Shown here piece by piece: positions 50,901 to 61,900 of a stretch of 64,000 nucleotides of DNA. Origin of the DNA: Euryodendron excelsum (lineage: Eukaryota; Streptophyta; Magnoliopsida; Ericales; Pentaphylacaceae). The stretch is from contig CM065378.1 in the NCBI GenBank assembly GCA_033060915.1, positions 34,263,501 to 34,327,500 on the forward strand, given 5' to 3'. How positions within the stretch are numbered: position 1 is the first letter of the stretch; each line of letters starts with the position of its first letter. The notes below the pieces were generated by a model. The model did no database searches. It saw only the letters and a program-made list of their open reading frames with translations, and had not been told where the DNA came from. Both the position numbers and the translations under genes were made by a program.

Positions 50901-53900
50901 GATATTTAGGGATGCCAGGATGCATCTCACAAATGATTAGGTGCAGCATGGCTGTATTAATTGAGCAGTATCAACTATCCAAATAGACAGACCTTTGATA
51001 TGTCTTTCTCATATGTACGTAATTATCATCAAGGCACCAAAAGGGGAACTACCTTTTTAGATGCAACATAAAAGAAAGTTTCACGCCCATGGATAGTTGG
51101 TATGTGAGTGGGCTAATGACGTGGTCCTCTGCGAAGTATGAATCAAGCAGGAGATCAACGGAGAGTGAAAGGATGGGAGCTGAGATAGTCTAGAGAGAGA
51201 GAGAGAGAGAGTAATGGCCAAGGAGATTGTTTACAGCTTCTTCATCAAACCAGGAAGGCCACACATGCCAAGGAAACAAGTGGGCCCTACCGGATTAGGA
51301 ATGAGAAGGCATCTAACAAATTGAAGATAATAATGAGGTGGTGTCGTATTACTGCGGGTGGTGCCGTACTGCCTAGAAGCTTCAGCAGTCACAACAGTGG
51401 CAGCTGAACTTTCTGGAGAAGTAATCATGCCTGGAGGAGGCCTCTCTCCAAAAGAATAGTTAGGGTGCTCATCCTCGAGGGAGACTGGGACGAGCCACCC
51501 CAACAAACACTTAGCTCTAGTACCCAATCCACAAAGCCCTGATGACTCACATGCAGGGACATGGGTTGGTCGGGTGTTCCATGACCAAGGTGTTGTCCTA
51601 GAGGGATTACTAAGCCCTACCAAACGGACCCTAAGCCATGCCTTCAGGAGGACTCAAGTTGTTGAGTTTCCATGGTTTGCCTCTACTTTGGCTTGAGGCT
51701 GACATGGAGGAGCAGGAATGTGGAGATGACGTGGCACCGAGTTGGCTTACCACATGGGCATATGGACCCATGTACCTAAACACAAAAATAGATACAAAAA
51801 AATCCAAGTGTTTAAGAAAGTCCAAAGTAGACTCTAGGGAAGGATTAACATTACCATTACCCAACTACATAACAAAATCAAAATTGGCATTTTAATATGT
51901 GACGTCTACATGACAAATTCCAAACTGAAAATTAAAATCTCTGATTGGAGCTTCCACTCGATCAAATGAACAATGATTACTCTGGCCCCAAAGACACCCC
52001 ATCAAGAAATGAGGGGCTGTACAAATAAGGAATGACTTTGAGAATACATTTCATGCATATTTTAGTAGGTTTTTCAATTATTTAATTTCTAAACAACACC
52101 CATAGCCCCTCTCATCTTCTTTTCTGAAAGTATAACGTACGCATATTGCATCAAAGCACTAGAGAGGGAACTTAATGACATGGCAACTGTGAATGGACTA
52201 ATTGCTTCCAGTTAGCAGTTCTCAGCTGGCTGAGGTTCTTTTATTACACTCTCCCCTGAACTTTCTTCCCCAAATGATGGGAATAGGACCAATGCAGTTA
52301 CAATCATATCTTCCTTTCTTCTTCTTCATGCAGTAAAACTGAAAATCAGTTTCTGAAATTCTTGTGCTTTAAGTGCAATGCAGCCAACTTCATGGAGTTT
52401 TCACAGACTTGTGGATCCTTTCACTGATCGACTTCATGCAACTTTTATTTGATGCCCATACCATGGAAAACCCTGGACCCTAAAGGATTTGCACCAGGGC
52501 GAGGTGCTAGAAGGAGCAGAACAAGCATTAAAAAAAGCACGAACACGTCGATACAGCAATTTTTAAAAAATTCAGAACACAACACGGCTGAGATACGGCA
52601 AAAACATATATTTTCTATATTTTTTATATATCATATCATATCCATGCATATTTCACTTAAAGATAGTGAAAATAATTACATGAAAACACTAAATACAATT
52701 TTAAAAAAAATGTATTTCATAGTTTAAACATCAAATTAGGAATAAATTCACACTATTCTTATTTTATAATTGGATCCCAAGTTATTTTCTCATGTGTGTT
52801 TAAGTGATAGACACGTGTGTCTCTTAAGTGTCCAAAGTGTGTGCAATTTAAGAAAATTTAAACATACTAAGACACGTTGGGCGCATGTCCGACATGTGCT
52901 TGGTGTCTAACACAAACAGTGTATTAGAAGTGTATGTGCTTCTTAGATAAGCATGGACTTAACCTTCAGTACTTAGAGAAACAATTCCTAAGCAGTAAAG
53001 TATGATAGCAGTTCTTGCTTTGCTCAACAAAAGTTCATCCACTGCTAGAGGTTTGAAATTTACTAAGTCAAATACTTTAGTCTTCCGGAACTCCAAGCCA
53101 TCTAATACCACTGCAAAGAGGACCGAGTATAAATATTTTAGAGACCATATTTTCATTTACAATATGTTTTCACTCGGTCTTTCCTACTTATCCTTTTCTT
53201 CACTGGTAATTTCCTCTTAAAGGCCGTGTTGCACTCAAGTTCTCTTGCTACCCTTTTTAATATATTTGACAAAGCTAAAATTTGATTAAAATAATTCAAC
53301 ACCAGGGGAAAACCAAGGGCATCCATCAATGCAATGCAGAAGTCCAATTTTTGCAAACCACTGAAAATTTTCTGTTTTAAAATAAAACCACAAAGTGTCT
53401 GATTTACAAAGAAGTGCTCCCGTCTTCACTAACAGGGCCAAAATTTTGTGTAGATCATCTATAACCATGGACCAGAGAATTTAAAACTTGAAGCCTTCAA
53501 GAATTTAAGCGATACAAACTAACTCATTGCATGTAAATGGATGATATTAACAGCCAATATGGCAGGTGTGCAAAGGTTGAAAAAAAAAAACAGCAACACA
53601 TCAGAAAACAACACCACTGAACATTACAATGCAATCAATCTCCTGTGAAATATATACACATTCCAGATACCGATATTACTTGAATTAACAGATCAATAAA
53701 GGTATGTTTTCGATAAGCAGCAGGATATTAATGTTACTTAAATTAATAGATCAACAGAGGTATGCTTCTAATGAGAATCCTCTCATGAATATTTAGGAAC
53801 TAGAACTTTCCCATTATTTCTTTGAAAAACAAACAAAACAACAGAATATCATGATAGGCACCTGTTGATGAACATCGGTCATAGACAAAGTCAACTGCAG

Positions 53901-56900
53901 AAACAGCTTAATGGTTGCTAAGACAACTGCACCATTTGCATGTTGAAGTCTATCTTCAAGAAGATTCATGATGTCAAATATCTCATTGCTATCCGAGGGT
54001 ACATATTTGGCAACCAATTCAAGGACAAGACATTGGGCCCATTCACTGAATTCCTTGATTCTGCATATAATCACATATCAAAATAAAATAAAATAAAAGC
54101 AAAGGTGTCTTTAGTTTCACAGCTAAAATCTAGAAGAAAGCATATTAGAAAAGGATTTCCTGCAGTATATGACTTTCTGTACATTTGCATCTACAACATT
54201 TATGCACTAAAGAATCCATTAAGCATTATCTTGATCTTTGCTGATTCCCACTGCTGCATCAACTACCACAACAGGGTTGGTCAGGGCCACTATTAAGGCT
54301 TCGCTACAAGGATTTCACCTTTTGAAATGTAAATCTCGTCCGTGTTACTTCCATTGATATTTATATGTTATCCTTGTCTGGAACATGAGTAATGATCTCA
54401 CCAAGAAAAATAAGATTCATTTTATAACAAAGCAAAATGAGTTTGCAGTTTGACTCGGTTATGTGCTTACAAGTTATATAGAAAAGCTACACCTAAAACC
54501 TAAAATTCTTGGCAAAAATATATGCTTTCTCCAAGTATTTTTTTTTTTTAAAAAGGTAAATAAAGAAAAAATTCTCATGACAGTTTTACACAAAAATCTC
54601 TCTCTTGTTCATTCCTCCTGTGAGGAACATGGAACTACTTATAGCTGACAAGAAAAACACCCTGATTTCTTTAATCATCCAAAAAAAAAAAAAAAAACAA
54701 TACTACAATATGTATAATGTACACTAGGTTTTCAAATCAGACATTCACTTATTCATTAATGTATACTAGGTTTTAAAAATTCCACCATTTAGCATAATGG
54801 ATGATACCAGCTTGACCGGACAGTTTTTCTAGTCTTCTCCAGCAGCAGATTTGATTGTAAGAAACAAGTGCTGATATTTATATGTACATGTGTATAAATA
54901 TGTAAGCAATTTCAGGATGACTTGGAGCAATAATCTTGTAAAAATTGACCTGAATCAACCAATCTAATCAGTATTCAGATATCAGACAGAGTAAAGCCAT
55001 GAGAAAACACACTTTATGTCTCATAGTTCAACAGTGGATGCGGTTGAGGTGGTAAACATCTCATATTTTGCGAACCAATAAACTTCTTAATAACTCAGGT
55101 TGATTACAATGCATCATGTGGAAGCAAATCTTAGCTGCATATTCAGACTTAGCTTAATCATCAAATTTGACTTGATTTATTAATTCATTATAAGAGCGAT
55201 GAACCAAATGCCAATCTCCAAAAACTATCAAGTTGTCAGTATATTTTTCACATTTCAAATGTCAAACACTTACACCGAGTGCCATTAACAGACTCGCCAT
55301 TGAACTTGTTTAATCAATTGGGTTACGATTCACAGAGCCAAAAGCAAGCAAAGTCAAACTTGTACATGCCAAACACTAGATAAAGGTGATTGTATCTTCA
55401 CCAAAACTATAACTAAAAACATCAATGTTTCTGACTATCCACCAAGAGAAATGTAATAGCTATAAAGTGTTTCTGTTGTATGATCAACCCTATAAAAGTC
55501 TTCGTCTAGCCCCTTAAGCCACAAGTATCACTAGAAGCTATAAAACTTGCCAGAGAAAGCGTAACATATATTAGGTCCGGTTAGAAGTCAAAAAACACAT
55601 CTAGTTATTCACAAAGTTTTAATTTATAGTCCAATAAATAAAATGACCATAATGATGATAATATAATAAAAACTACCTGTTCAAGAAGTAGTATATTAGT
55701 GGCTTGCTAAGCAATGCTTCTCTCTCCCTTGATGCTTCCTCAGACTGACTTGCTTCCAAACTCCAGATTTCTTGTAGGGCAGCTAAGCAGTTTGCAACTA
55801 CCTGATGAAGTCATAAAGAGGAGATGTATTAATTAATGACAACACTGATCATTTCCCCAAATCATCAATACCTATAAGAGATTAAGACTAAAGAGTACAG
55901 GAATAACTATGTCATTTATCAATAAATATATAAAAATTGCAGAAGAATAAATAACCATGCAACCCTCTTTATCTAGCAGAGGAATGAACATAAATTAGTT
56001 TCTTGACACCCAAAAGAGGGTTGCATAGTTATTTCTTATTGACCCTTTCCAAAAAATAAATAAATAAAGTCAACTGCATACACAACTCAATTTTCAGAAA
56101 AAATCTGAGAATAGCACGTGTCAGTGCAATACATAGTCTTAAATTCTAATTCCCTTGCATAATAAAACACTGAGGTTTTATTTGAATTGTGGTATTTCAA
56201 ATGAATGGATTTAGGATTGGTTAATCAAGGAGCATAGGTTAAATTGAAGAAACAATAGCTTACATCTAGATTTCAAGTTTCAACAAGAAGCTTGAGAATA
56301 TTTCAGAGGCTAATATGTTTGGATTGGAAACGAAAAGGTGAGAAGAAATTTGAAAAGTGAAATCAATGCAAAGAAGGATTCTAGTTGCATAAGGATCCTA
56401 ATAAAGTACATCTCCACTGCCTACTCTTTTCTTTTTCCTCCTTTCTTGTGGGAGGAGCACGGTTTGGTGCAATAGTAAAAGCTTAAACTACCAAGCGAGA
56501 TAGTGCAGGTTCAAGTTTGAGACCAGCAGCCAGGCACTTAGTACAAATAACGCCAAATGTCAGGTTTGTCTCTAGTCAATACATTAATGGGGCTAACATC
56601 AGGTAATGTCTCAAGTCCTAAATTCCACTACTCACTATTCATGTTGTAGCCAATCCCAATATTCATGTAAACTTAAAATGAGGGACAATATTCATGTCCC
56701 CTCATTTTGAATCCATCCATGCAAATAAAACCTAAAAAAGCACATAGTTTAGTACTGTTGGTACCAATTGCCCAACCTCAGAAACCGACAAAAGCTTGAT
56801 TTTCACTAAACCTGTAGAACAGTACTCGTTTCACTCCATTACACTAGATCATTAACATCGAGAATTTTGTATCCCAACCATTATGCAACTAATGTTTGCC

Positions 56901-57752
56901 TATGTTTTGGTTTCTAGTTGAGATTATTACCTCTACTAGACAAAATTATCATGGCTTATATATACTTTTTAAATAGTGAGCAAGTAATAACATCAATTTA
57001 AGTTTAAACAAATCATTAGTTATCAACCAAGAACCTAAATTGAAGTCAAGGTTTCACTCATAAAACGTGAAACAATGGTATAAATGAGATAAACCCACCT
57101 GAGTATCGGGGTCATTAAGCATCAAATGCTTAAGCATTGTCGGAAAATCTGCATCTATACAAGTTGCAGCGGATATATGATATAACTTCAAAATCCCAAT
57201 CACGGCCACCATCCTCACATAACTATTTCCATCATTCAACCCCGATCCCAATGGCCCCACCAAGTACTCCACCAAATTTGCCACCCGCAATGAACACAAA
57301 CTCCTCAAAGCAAGCCCCCGAATAATCGGATCGGCATCCGTGCAGTCCTTCTGAAGAAAATTAATAGTAAGAAGCGCGATATCGGGATTGCTCCTCGCGT
57401 AATTCCCAACATACAAATAACACATTTTCTTGAGAACGATGTCCGAAGTGGCCGAGCACATCACCATCTCACTAAAGAGCGACGACACATCAATCCCGAT
57501 CGTCATGTAGGAGATCACCTTCTTGAAGAGATCTCTCTTCGAGTCGTCAGTCCCCGGAGCTCGGCTCCCCGCAAGCTGCCGGAGCTGCATTTTCAGATCT
57601 GAAACCTCTCCTTTTCTGGTAGAATTAGGGAATGAATTAGAACTCTTAAAATCACGATTTGCACGATAATTCCGAAAATCATCATCCGATTGCGCAGAGG
57701 CGCGTGCTTGTGTGCGAGCAAAAGAGCGAGGAAGATGAAATATCTTCACCAT
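36990..57752 (-). CDS. AP4B: AP-4 adaptor complex subunit beta (beta-adaptin-like protein A)
   Basis: Ten exons on the minus strand: 57752-57099, 55801-55677, 54060-53862, 50435-50207, 50042-49876, 49711-49502, 42870-42760, 42645-42469, 39463-39053 and 37280-36990. They give 857 residues (Arabidopsis At5g11490 has about 841). All introns are GT-AG and phases agree. Family signatures include LRQLAGSRAPG, SYMTIGIDVSSLFSEMVMC, MCYLYVGNYA, LVEYLVGPLGSGL, NGAVVLATIKLFLQLTLSMT, KALIWMLGEYAQ-like KAALIWMLGEYAQDM, a Ser/Pro-rich hinge (exon 9) and the ear domain ending LSKFGMP. The N-terminal adaptin trunk is alpha-helical repeats. AP-4 sorts cargo at the trans-Golgi network. The start is the first ATG after an upstream GTG-only extension; it gives about 48 residues before EVSDLK, longer than in Arabidopsis. 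Introns total about 18 kb. Confidence 0.96.
37531..37930. mobile_element. MITE-like element with GAGGTTTG inverted ends
   Basis: The left end has GTTACAATGATCATCC then TTGAGGTTTGCTTATAATTC; the right end, read on the minus strand, has CAGAGACCACCCGTGAGG then TTTGGTTATAATATAG. Similarity is about 50 bp at each end, and the interior is non-coding. It lies in AP4B intron 9. The ends resemble the terminal phrases at 58926 and 20833, suggesting related families. Confidence 0.55.
38457..38680. repeat. Tandem duplication, period about 110 bp
   Basis: Copies 38457-38567 and 38568-38680 share TTGTCTTTACC, TGCTTTCACATATAAAAGGA, ATCAAAATGCAACAAAG and CACTCATTTGTTGCA with scattered differences. They lie in AP4B intron 9 and create unrelated open frames in both directions. 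Confidence 0.85.
38948..38983. repeat. Compound TA/GA microsatellite
   Basis: A TA run followed directly by a GA run, in AP4B intron 9 shortly after the exon 9 donor on the gene strand. Confidence 0.85.
41192..41381. repeat. Tandem duplication, period 95 bp
   Basis: Copies at 41192-41286 and 41287-41381 share AACCAAACATYCAATATAAT, TTCATATCCTC, CTTTCCTTTTCCC and AAATCCTTCATCCAAACAC. They lie in AP4B intron 8. Confidence 0.85.
43131..43577. mobile_element. Dispersed GTGTCCG-type repeat element, copy 2
   Basis: This is the clearest copy. The left end CTAAGAAGCATGGATACGG and the right end GTGTCCGTGCTTCTTAGG are inverted over about 17 bases. Each end is followed by clusters of GGACACG or CGTGTCC words, and the middle is AT-rich. 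It sits in AP4B intron 6. Confidence 0.65.
44372..44842. repeat. Tandem duplication, period 263 bp
   Basis: Copy A (44372-44634) and copy B (44635-44842) share CTTTAGACCCAGACCCA, CCTGACAGCAATT, ATAGATCCAGCCACAAACC and TTTAAGCCAGCCCAGTCAGC. Copy B lacks about 55 bases present in A. The sequence is C/A-rich and non-coding, in AP4B intron 6. Confidence 0.85.
45430..47431 (+). mobile_element. Internally deleted Ty3/Gypsy retrotransposon body
   Basis: Plus-strand frames, with several stops, give a gag core (FLNWLDDMEHYFDWYDMSDS, then FAKMKLEGSAKRYSQ, KMKQKLIEKYHP, about 45655-45960). A CX2CX4HX4C zinc knuckle, CSHCHRNGHIDSQC, lies in the open frame 46125-46508. Downstream, KPFHINYKFGPIAYILDLPS (about 47000-47065) and RYLVHWKNNPNVEA with a terminal DDVIRCFDPG resemble the integrase C-terminus. 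The RT, RNase H and integrase core that should lie between are missing, so about 3 kb have been lost. A polypurine tract GGGGAGAA ends it at 47431. The element runs against AP4B, inside its intron 6. A duplicated acidic motif (VDQIVELLD / IDQVVEHLD) follows the knuckle. Confidence 0.82.
47432..47748 (+). mobile_element. Gypsy LTR, about 317 bp
   Basis: The segment starts TGATGGAGATC directly after the polypurine tract and ends in CA at 47747-47748. The interior is AT-rich with a pyrimidine-rich second half, as in plant LTRs. No matching second LTR was found upstream of the gag region. Confidence 0.65.
47752..47767 (+). other. Primer-binding-site-like motif after the LTR
   Basis: TGGTATTGAAGACAGG follows the LTR by three bases. 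It agrees at 12 of 16 positions with the usual plant PBS TGGTATCAGAGCCAGG, complementary to initiator methionine tRNA. A PBS belongs after a 5' LTR, so here it marks the remnant of a second internal region. Confidence 0.5.
49502..50435 (-). other. AP4B: AP4B exons 4 to 6 cluster
   Basis: Three exons (50435-50207, 50042-49876, 49711-49502) are separated by two compact 164-base introns. They encode the trunk from VYERIKAPLLTLVSSG through YCQYNEPFYVKKLKLEMLTA to AAL-IWMLGEYAQ. This is the only compact part of a gene otherwise spread by kilobase introns, and it anchors the gene model on both sides. Confidence 0.9.
50436..53861 (-). other. AP4B intron 3, 3.4 kb
   Basis: Contents are a short GA run (51194-51212), a GC-richer stretch at about 51230-51760 whose open frames match no family, and a GTGTCCG-type element (52531-52946). 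No gene is called. Confidence 0.7.
52531..52946. mobile_element. Dispersed GTGTCCG-type repeat element, copy 3
   Basis: The left end AAAAAAAGCACGAACACG and the right end GTGTATGTGCTTCTTAG are inverted relative to each other. The interior is AT-rich with words CACGTGTGTCTCTTAAGTGTC. It is more decayed than the copy at 43131. Confidence 0.55.
54061..55676 (-). other. AP4B intron 2, 1.6 kb
   Basis: AT-rich sequence with A runs at about 54540 and 54680. I recognise no element or gene in it. Confidence 0.6.
56456..56620 (+). mobile_element. tRNA-derived SINE-like fragment
   Basis: A box-A-like TGGTGCAATAGTAAAAGC and a box-B-like GCAGGTTCAAGTTTGAG are about 45 bases apart, the spacing seen in plant tRNA-derived SINEs. 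The 3' part is not clearly matched. It lies in AP4B intron 1, opposite to the gene. Confidence 0.5.
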
Positions 57753-58350
57753 TTTAACATGCTCCACTCTCTTTCAGAGAGTGCGTGTCTACGTACACAT
57801 ATATATATGCAGATACATATAAATGTGTATGTGGACCTTTATGTGAAATTGTGAATGGCGTAGACAACTAATGACCAATATAGAGTCAAGAGTCGTTCTC
57901 GAGTTCTCCGTCGGAGGTGTAGAGGGAGAAACTAGAGAGAGAAAGAGAGAAAGAGAGTGTACCCGGAGGGCTGAGAAGGTGAAGGAGAGCGCTGAGATTG
58001 AGCTGGAGGAGCCATTGTGGGCGAGCCAGAGACTAGGGTTTTGGTGTATTTGGTTTACTAGATCTTTGTTCGGTGGAATCGATCTCGGAGTGGCTGAGAG
58101 AGATGGTGGTGGGAGTTCAGAAGTGATGCACAGGAAAAATTTTCTAACTTGCGCCGTGGGCCGTAGTCGGCTAACAACAGTTATCATTTTTTTTTCATTT
58201 TTATTTCTATATATTTTTATTTTAAAAAATTACACTCCACCTCCTCTTTTGGTTGAAAACTATAAATATTCAATCCTTGGTAGGAGTTCAGAAGTGATGA
58301 TAATATCTCCCACGATTGAACGAAGTCGCAGCCATAATTTTTTTAAGAGG

Positions 58351-58890
58351 TTAATTATATTTTTCATCTTTGTACTTTACATTAAATTTTATTTTAATAT
58401 TTTTACTTTTAATTATAACAATTAAACTCTTATACTTATAGTTTATTAAAATATCAATCTTTTGTTAACTTTTATTTAAGAAATAGATAAAAAATTTTTA
58501 TATGATAGGCATGTTGCCTTTATTAAATGACAAAGATATCAAATTATGCTTCTTCTTAATAATTTATTATAAATTTCTCTCAAATCATTCAAAAATATGA
58601 GTGTAATCAACTTTTTGATATATATAATGTAATTAGGTTTCATGTAAAAGCTACTAATTCAACTCACATACGATACATTCAAGTCTTTGGAAATGAAAAA
58701 TAGTTTGATTTTACATGTTTGTCCCTTGAAAAAGGCCATGTAATTATCACAGGTGAATTTTGTCCATTTTTCAAACAGAATATTGACATTACAACAAATT
58801 AAAAGTATAAAGACTTAATTGTTATAAATAAAAGTGAAAGTCCTAAATTAAAGTTTACTATAAATTATAGAGTACGAAGTGTAATTAATT
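58351..58890. mobile_element. MITE-like element with long inverted ends
   Basis: The left arm (to about 58500) carries TTACTTTTAATTATAACAAT then TAAACTCTTATACTT; the right arm, read on the minus strand, has TCACTTTTATTTATAACAAT then TAAGTCTTTATACTT. The arms span about 130-150 bases with moderate divergence. The interior is AT-rich and non-coding. Boundaries are estimated from where similarity stops. Confidence 0.6.
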
Positions 58891-58925
58891 CTTTTCTAAG
58901 CCAACAACATTTATGAGTTTTTTTG

Positions 58926-61900
58926 AGTAATTACACTTTATTCCCTTAGGTTTTAGTCAAAATTAGATAACTCAGATTACTCAATTGTAGTTTAAAAATG
59001 AACACATAACCTCATGTGGTTTAGATTTATCTATAAAATGGATGAAAACCATTAAATTTAGCTGAAATTTTGTCATAAGGATATCTTTATTATTTTATCT
59101 CTCTAAATTAAAATATCAAAAAAATAATAAGCCCAAACCACAGTTAAGGCACAAACATATCTTGTCATGACCCGACTTCGCTCTCACTAGGCTGCGACAA
59201 TGAAAGGTTTAAGATTGGGTTTACGAGTTGGTGATGGAGTTTATAATTTTTAACACAATAACATAAAAACGAAAATGTCATAGATAGTTCAGAAATATTA
59301 TATAAAGGGCGTAAAACCAGCGTAAGTCTCATAATATTACAGTCCAGCATAGAATAACTCAAGAGTCTAAAAGAGATAAGATAACAGGGGGACTTGATCT
59401 CGTATGCTCATTTCCTTGGGAATCAGTTTAGTGCCTCTATTTCGGAAAATGTCCCATAAGATAGGAATGAGCGGCAAAGCCCAGTAGGAAATCTAAGATT
59501 TCTATAAGGTGCATAATAAAAGGTAATGCAGTAAAAGAATATTATAGCATGCATATGACCCTTGTAATTTATTTTCTTTTTCATCAATATCAGGATCCTT
59601 GCAGGTATGTCCTGCCCGGGCCAATTCAAGCCAATGGGGTTCACCCATGATATATCATCCATCATCAAGTCCAGTGGGGCCCATCCATGATCATCTAGCC
59701 TGATATCAAGCCAGTGATACCGACCCATGATAACCCCAACTATCAAGCCAGTCCGGTACACCCATGATATAAAACTTAGGGTCTTTTCATTTCTGGTTAT
59801 ACCACCGTTATACCTCCTCAGTGATGCAGTCATACAAACAAGAATGTTATATTTTGAAGATAATGAATAAAAGACATTTAGAACAAAAAGATAATTTGGT
59901 AGGAAAGCATAAAGCATGACAGTATACAAATTATTTAATAGAGAAAAGATGTGAGCATGAATTTTAAGGACATACATAGATTCCTACCCTTCATTTCTTT
60001 CCAGAAATCAAGATGGTTCAGTATGTCTGTAAAAGAAATGAACATCTTGGCTCAGTCTATTGTTAGCTTTATTATAAAAAGGACCTTGTTAAAATATGGT
60101 TAGGTGAGGAGGAGTGAGTTCAATCAGTAAATGCTTAATTAAAATGAGGTGGAAGATTCAAGCTCTCCATTTGGGGCGATATACGTTGCTGAGCTAGGAA
60201 CTAAAATTGCCGGTGATTTGAAGTAGAGGAATTTTGGAAACTTCCATTTAGCAGGGCTATTAAGGCCACTCTCCCATATTTGGGTTCCCTGAATATTTAG
60301 GGGCGTCCCGATAATTTTTCAGAATTTTTCTACTCATAATTTATTTTTTGTGAATTTTCATCTTTTTAACCGTAAATAATCCATAAAAATTCATAGGAGT
60401 CTCAGATTGCCCTAAAATTTTTAGGGTAGCATCTTGTAGTAATATCATTGCTGCCATAAAAATTTCAGAGTCAACCGAGCTCACATGCGCCTTCACACGC
60501 CACCAGTCGCGCGTGGGGGTGGAAGGCTTGCCCTTCTTCTTCCTCCTGCGCGACTGGCCGCGCTTCTAGTCCATTTTCCGGCAATTCCCGGCATCTCCTA
60601 GCCATGCATGTGTGACCCAGAGATTGGCAAGGACTTGGGTCACCGATCCATAGTCAGGGCTTGGCCGAAGGCGGTCGGAGATGGCCGCGCATAGCCAAAA
60701 ACCCCGGCTGCATGGCGGAACCCTAGGGGTACCGACCTGCAACCTCATTTTTGGCTGTCTTCCGGTTATAATTAGGCCACGGTCCCTTCACGAAATTTGT
60801 TCCTTGCCCAGAGACGGTTCGTCTCCAAGTGGTCCGATCGGCAAAGCTTGCTGGTGGCCGGAGATTCAGTTCTCTGAACATTTTCTGGCGAGTTCGGCTT
60901 TGCAGAGGATCTCGGTGCATGCACAGAGGCCATGGACCTCTCTAGGACACCGAGAAGGGGTCCCCAAGAAGTACCTAAGACTTTGTGACAGCCCTCGTCT
61001 CCTGGGTTTGCCGGAGTGAGGTGGGTTGCATCTTTCACGACATTTCTTCCCTCTCGGTTTCTCTCTCTTGCAGTGGGTTTGTGGCCGGTTTTGTGCTGGG
61101 TTTGGAAGGTTTAAGGTGTGGTGAAGGTGGGTTCCTCACCTTGTTTTTGAATGCCACAGCCTTGAGCTCCCTCTCCCCCGCTCTCTCTCTCTTCTTTTCT
61201 TTCTCGGTTCTCTCCATTTCTCTCACACAATGCTTCTTCTTCAGCAACCCATGAGGGAGGGGGGGTGCATGTGTATTTATAGGGTTGTGGTGTGTGTATA
61301 TGGGTGACAGGGAGTGACCCCCCCTTTCTCTCTCTCTCTTTCTCTCTCTCTACAGTATTCTGAAAAGGATGTCGTCCCCATGCACTACCTAGCTTACGGG
61401 GTGCACAAAGGATTCTGGCTAGAAATTCCTTCTGACATTCCCCTCAGTCATCTGCGTTCCCAGTTCTTGGTTCCTTCATCATTCTCCAATCCCTCAATTC
61501 CTATTGGCTGAGTGAGAAGCCCTGTCCCAAATTTGTATAACAATGGCTTAGAAAAATTCATGTTAGTCTAATGTGATATGTGTGTGTGTGTTTAAAATAT
61601 GTGGTTAGTGCTTAATTGTTTATAATAAGATAGGCGTATACATGCAGATGCACATATATACATGCAGGCATGCATGTGCATTTGGTAAACATATGCCTAT
61701 GCATATGTGTTGCCCAGGCTGTAAGTGAACCGGTCATGTAAGTTGGCGGGGTGGGGGCCAATTTTGCAATTATGGGAGGAAGTCCCTAGTTTAAAGCGAC
61801 TGAGTTTAAGGTTTTCATTTTTCATTGGATACACAATCCGAGACCGTAAATAGAAGGCTCTCGAAAAGTTAATCGATTTAGACTCGCATTTTGTGCAATT

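Noticed and set aside
51231..51623. 130-codon open frame in AP4B intron 3
   Set aside because: It has no recognisable domain; it is GC-richer than its surroundings but lacks splice partners or a supported start.
57871..58425. 184-codon open frame antisense to the AP4B leader
   Set aside because: It has no family resemblance, its second half is AT-rich MITE sequence, and it starts in the presumed AP4B promoter.
59423..59977. 184-codon open frame on the minus strand
   Set aside because: It lies inside the probable solo LTR, matches no family that I know, and has mixed low-complexity composition. Chance open frames of this size occur in long LTRs.
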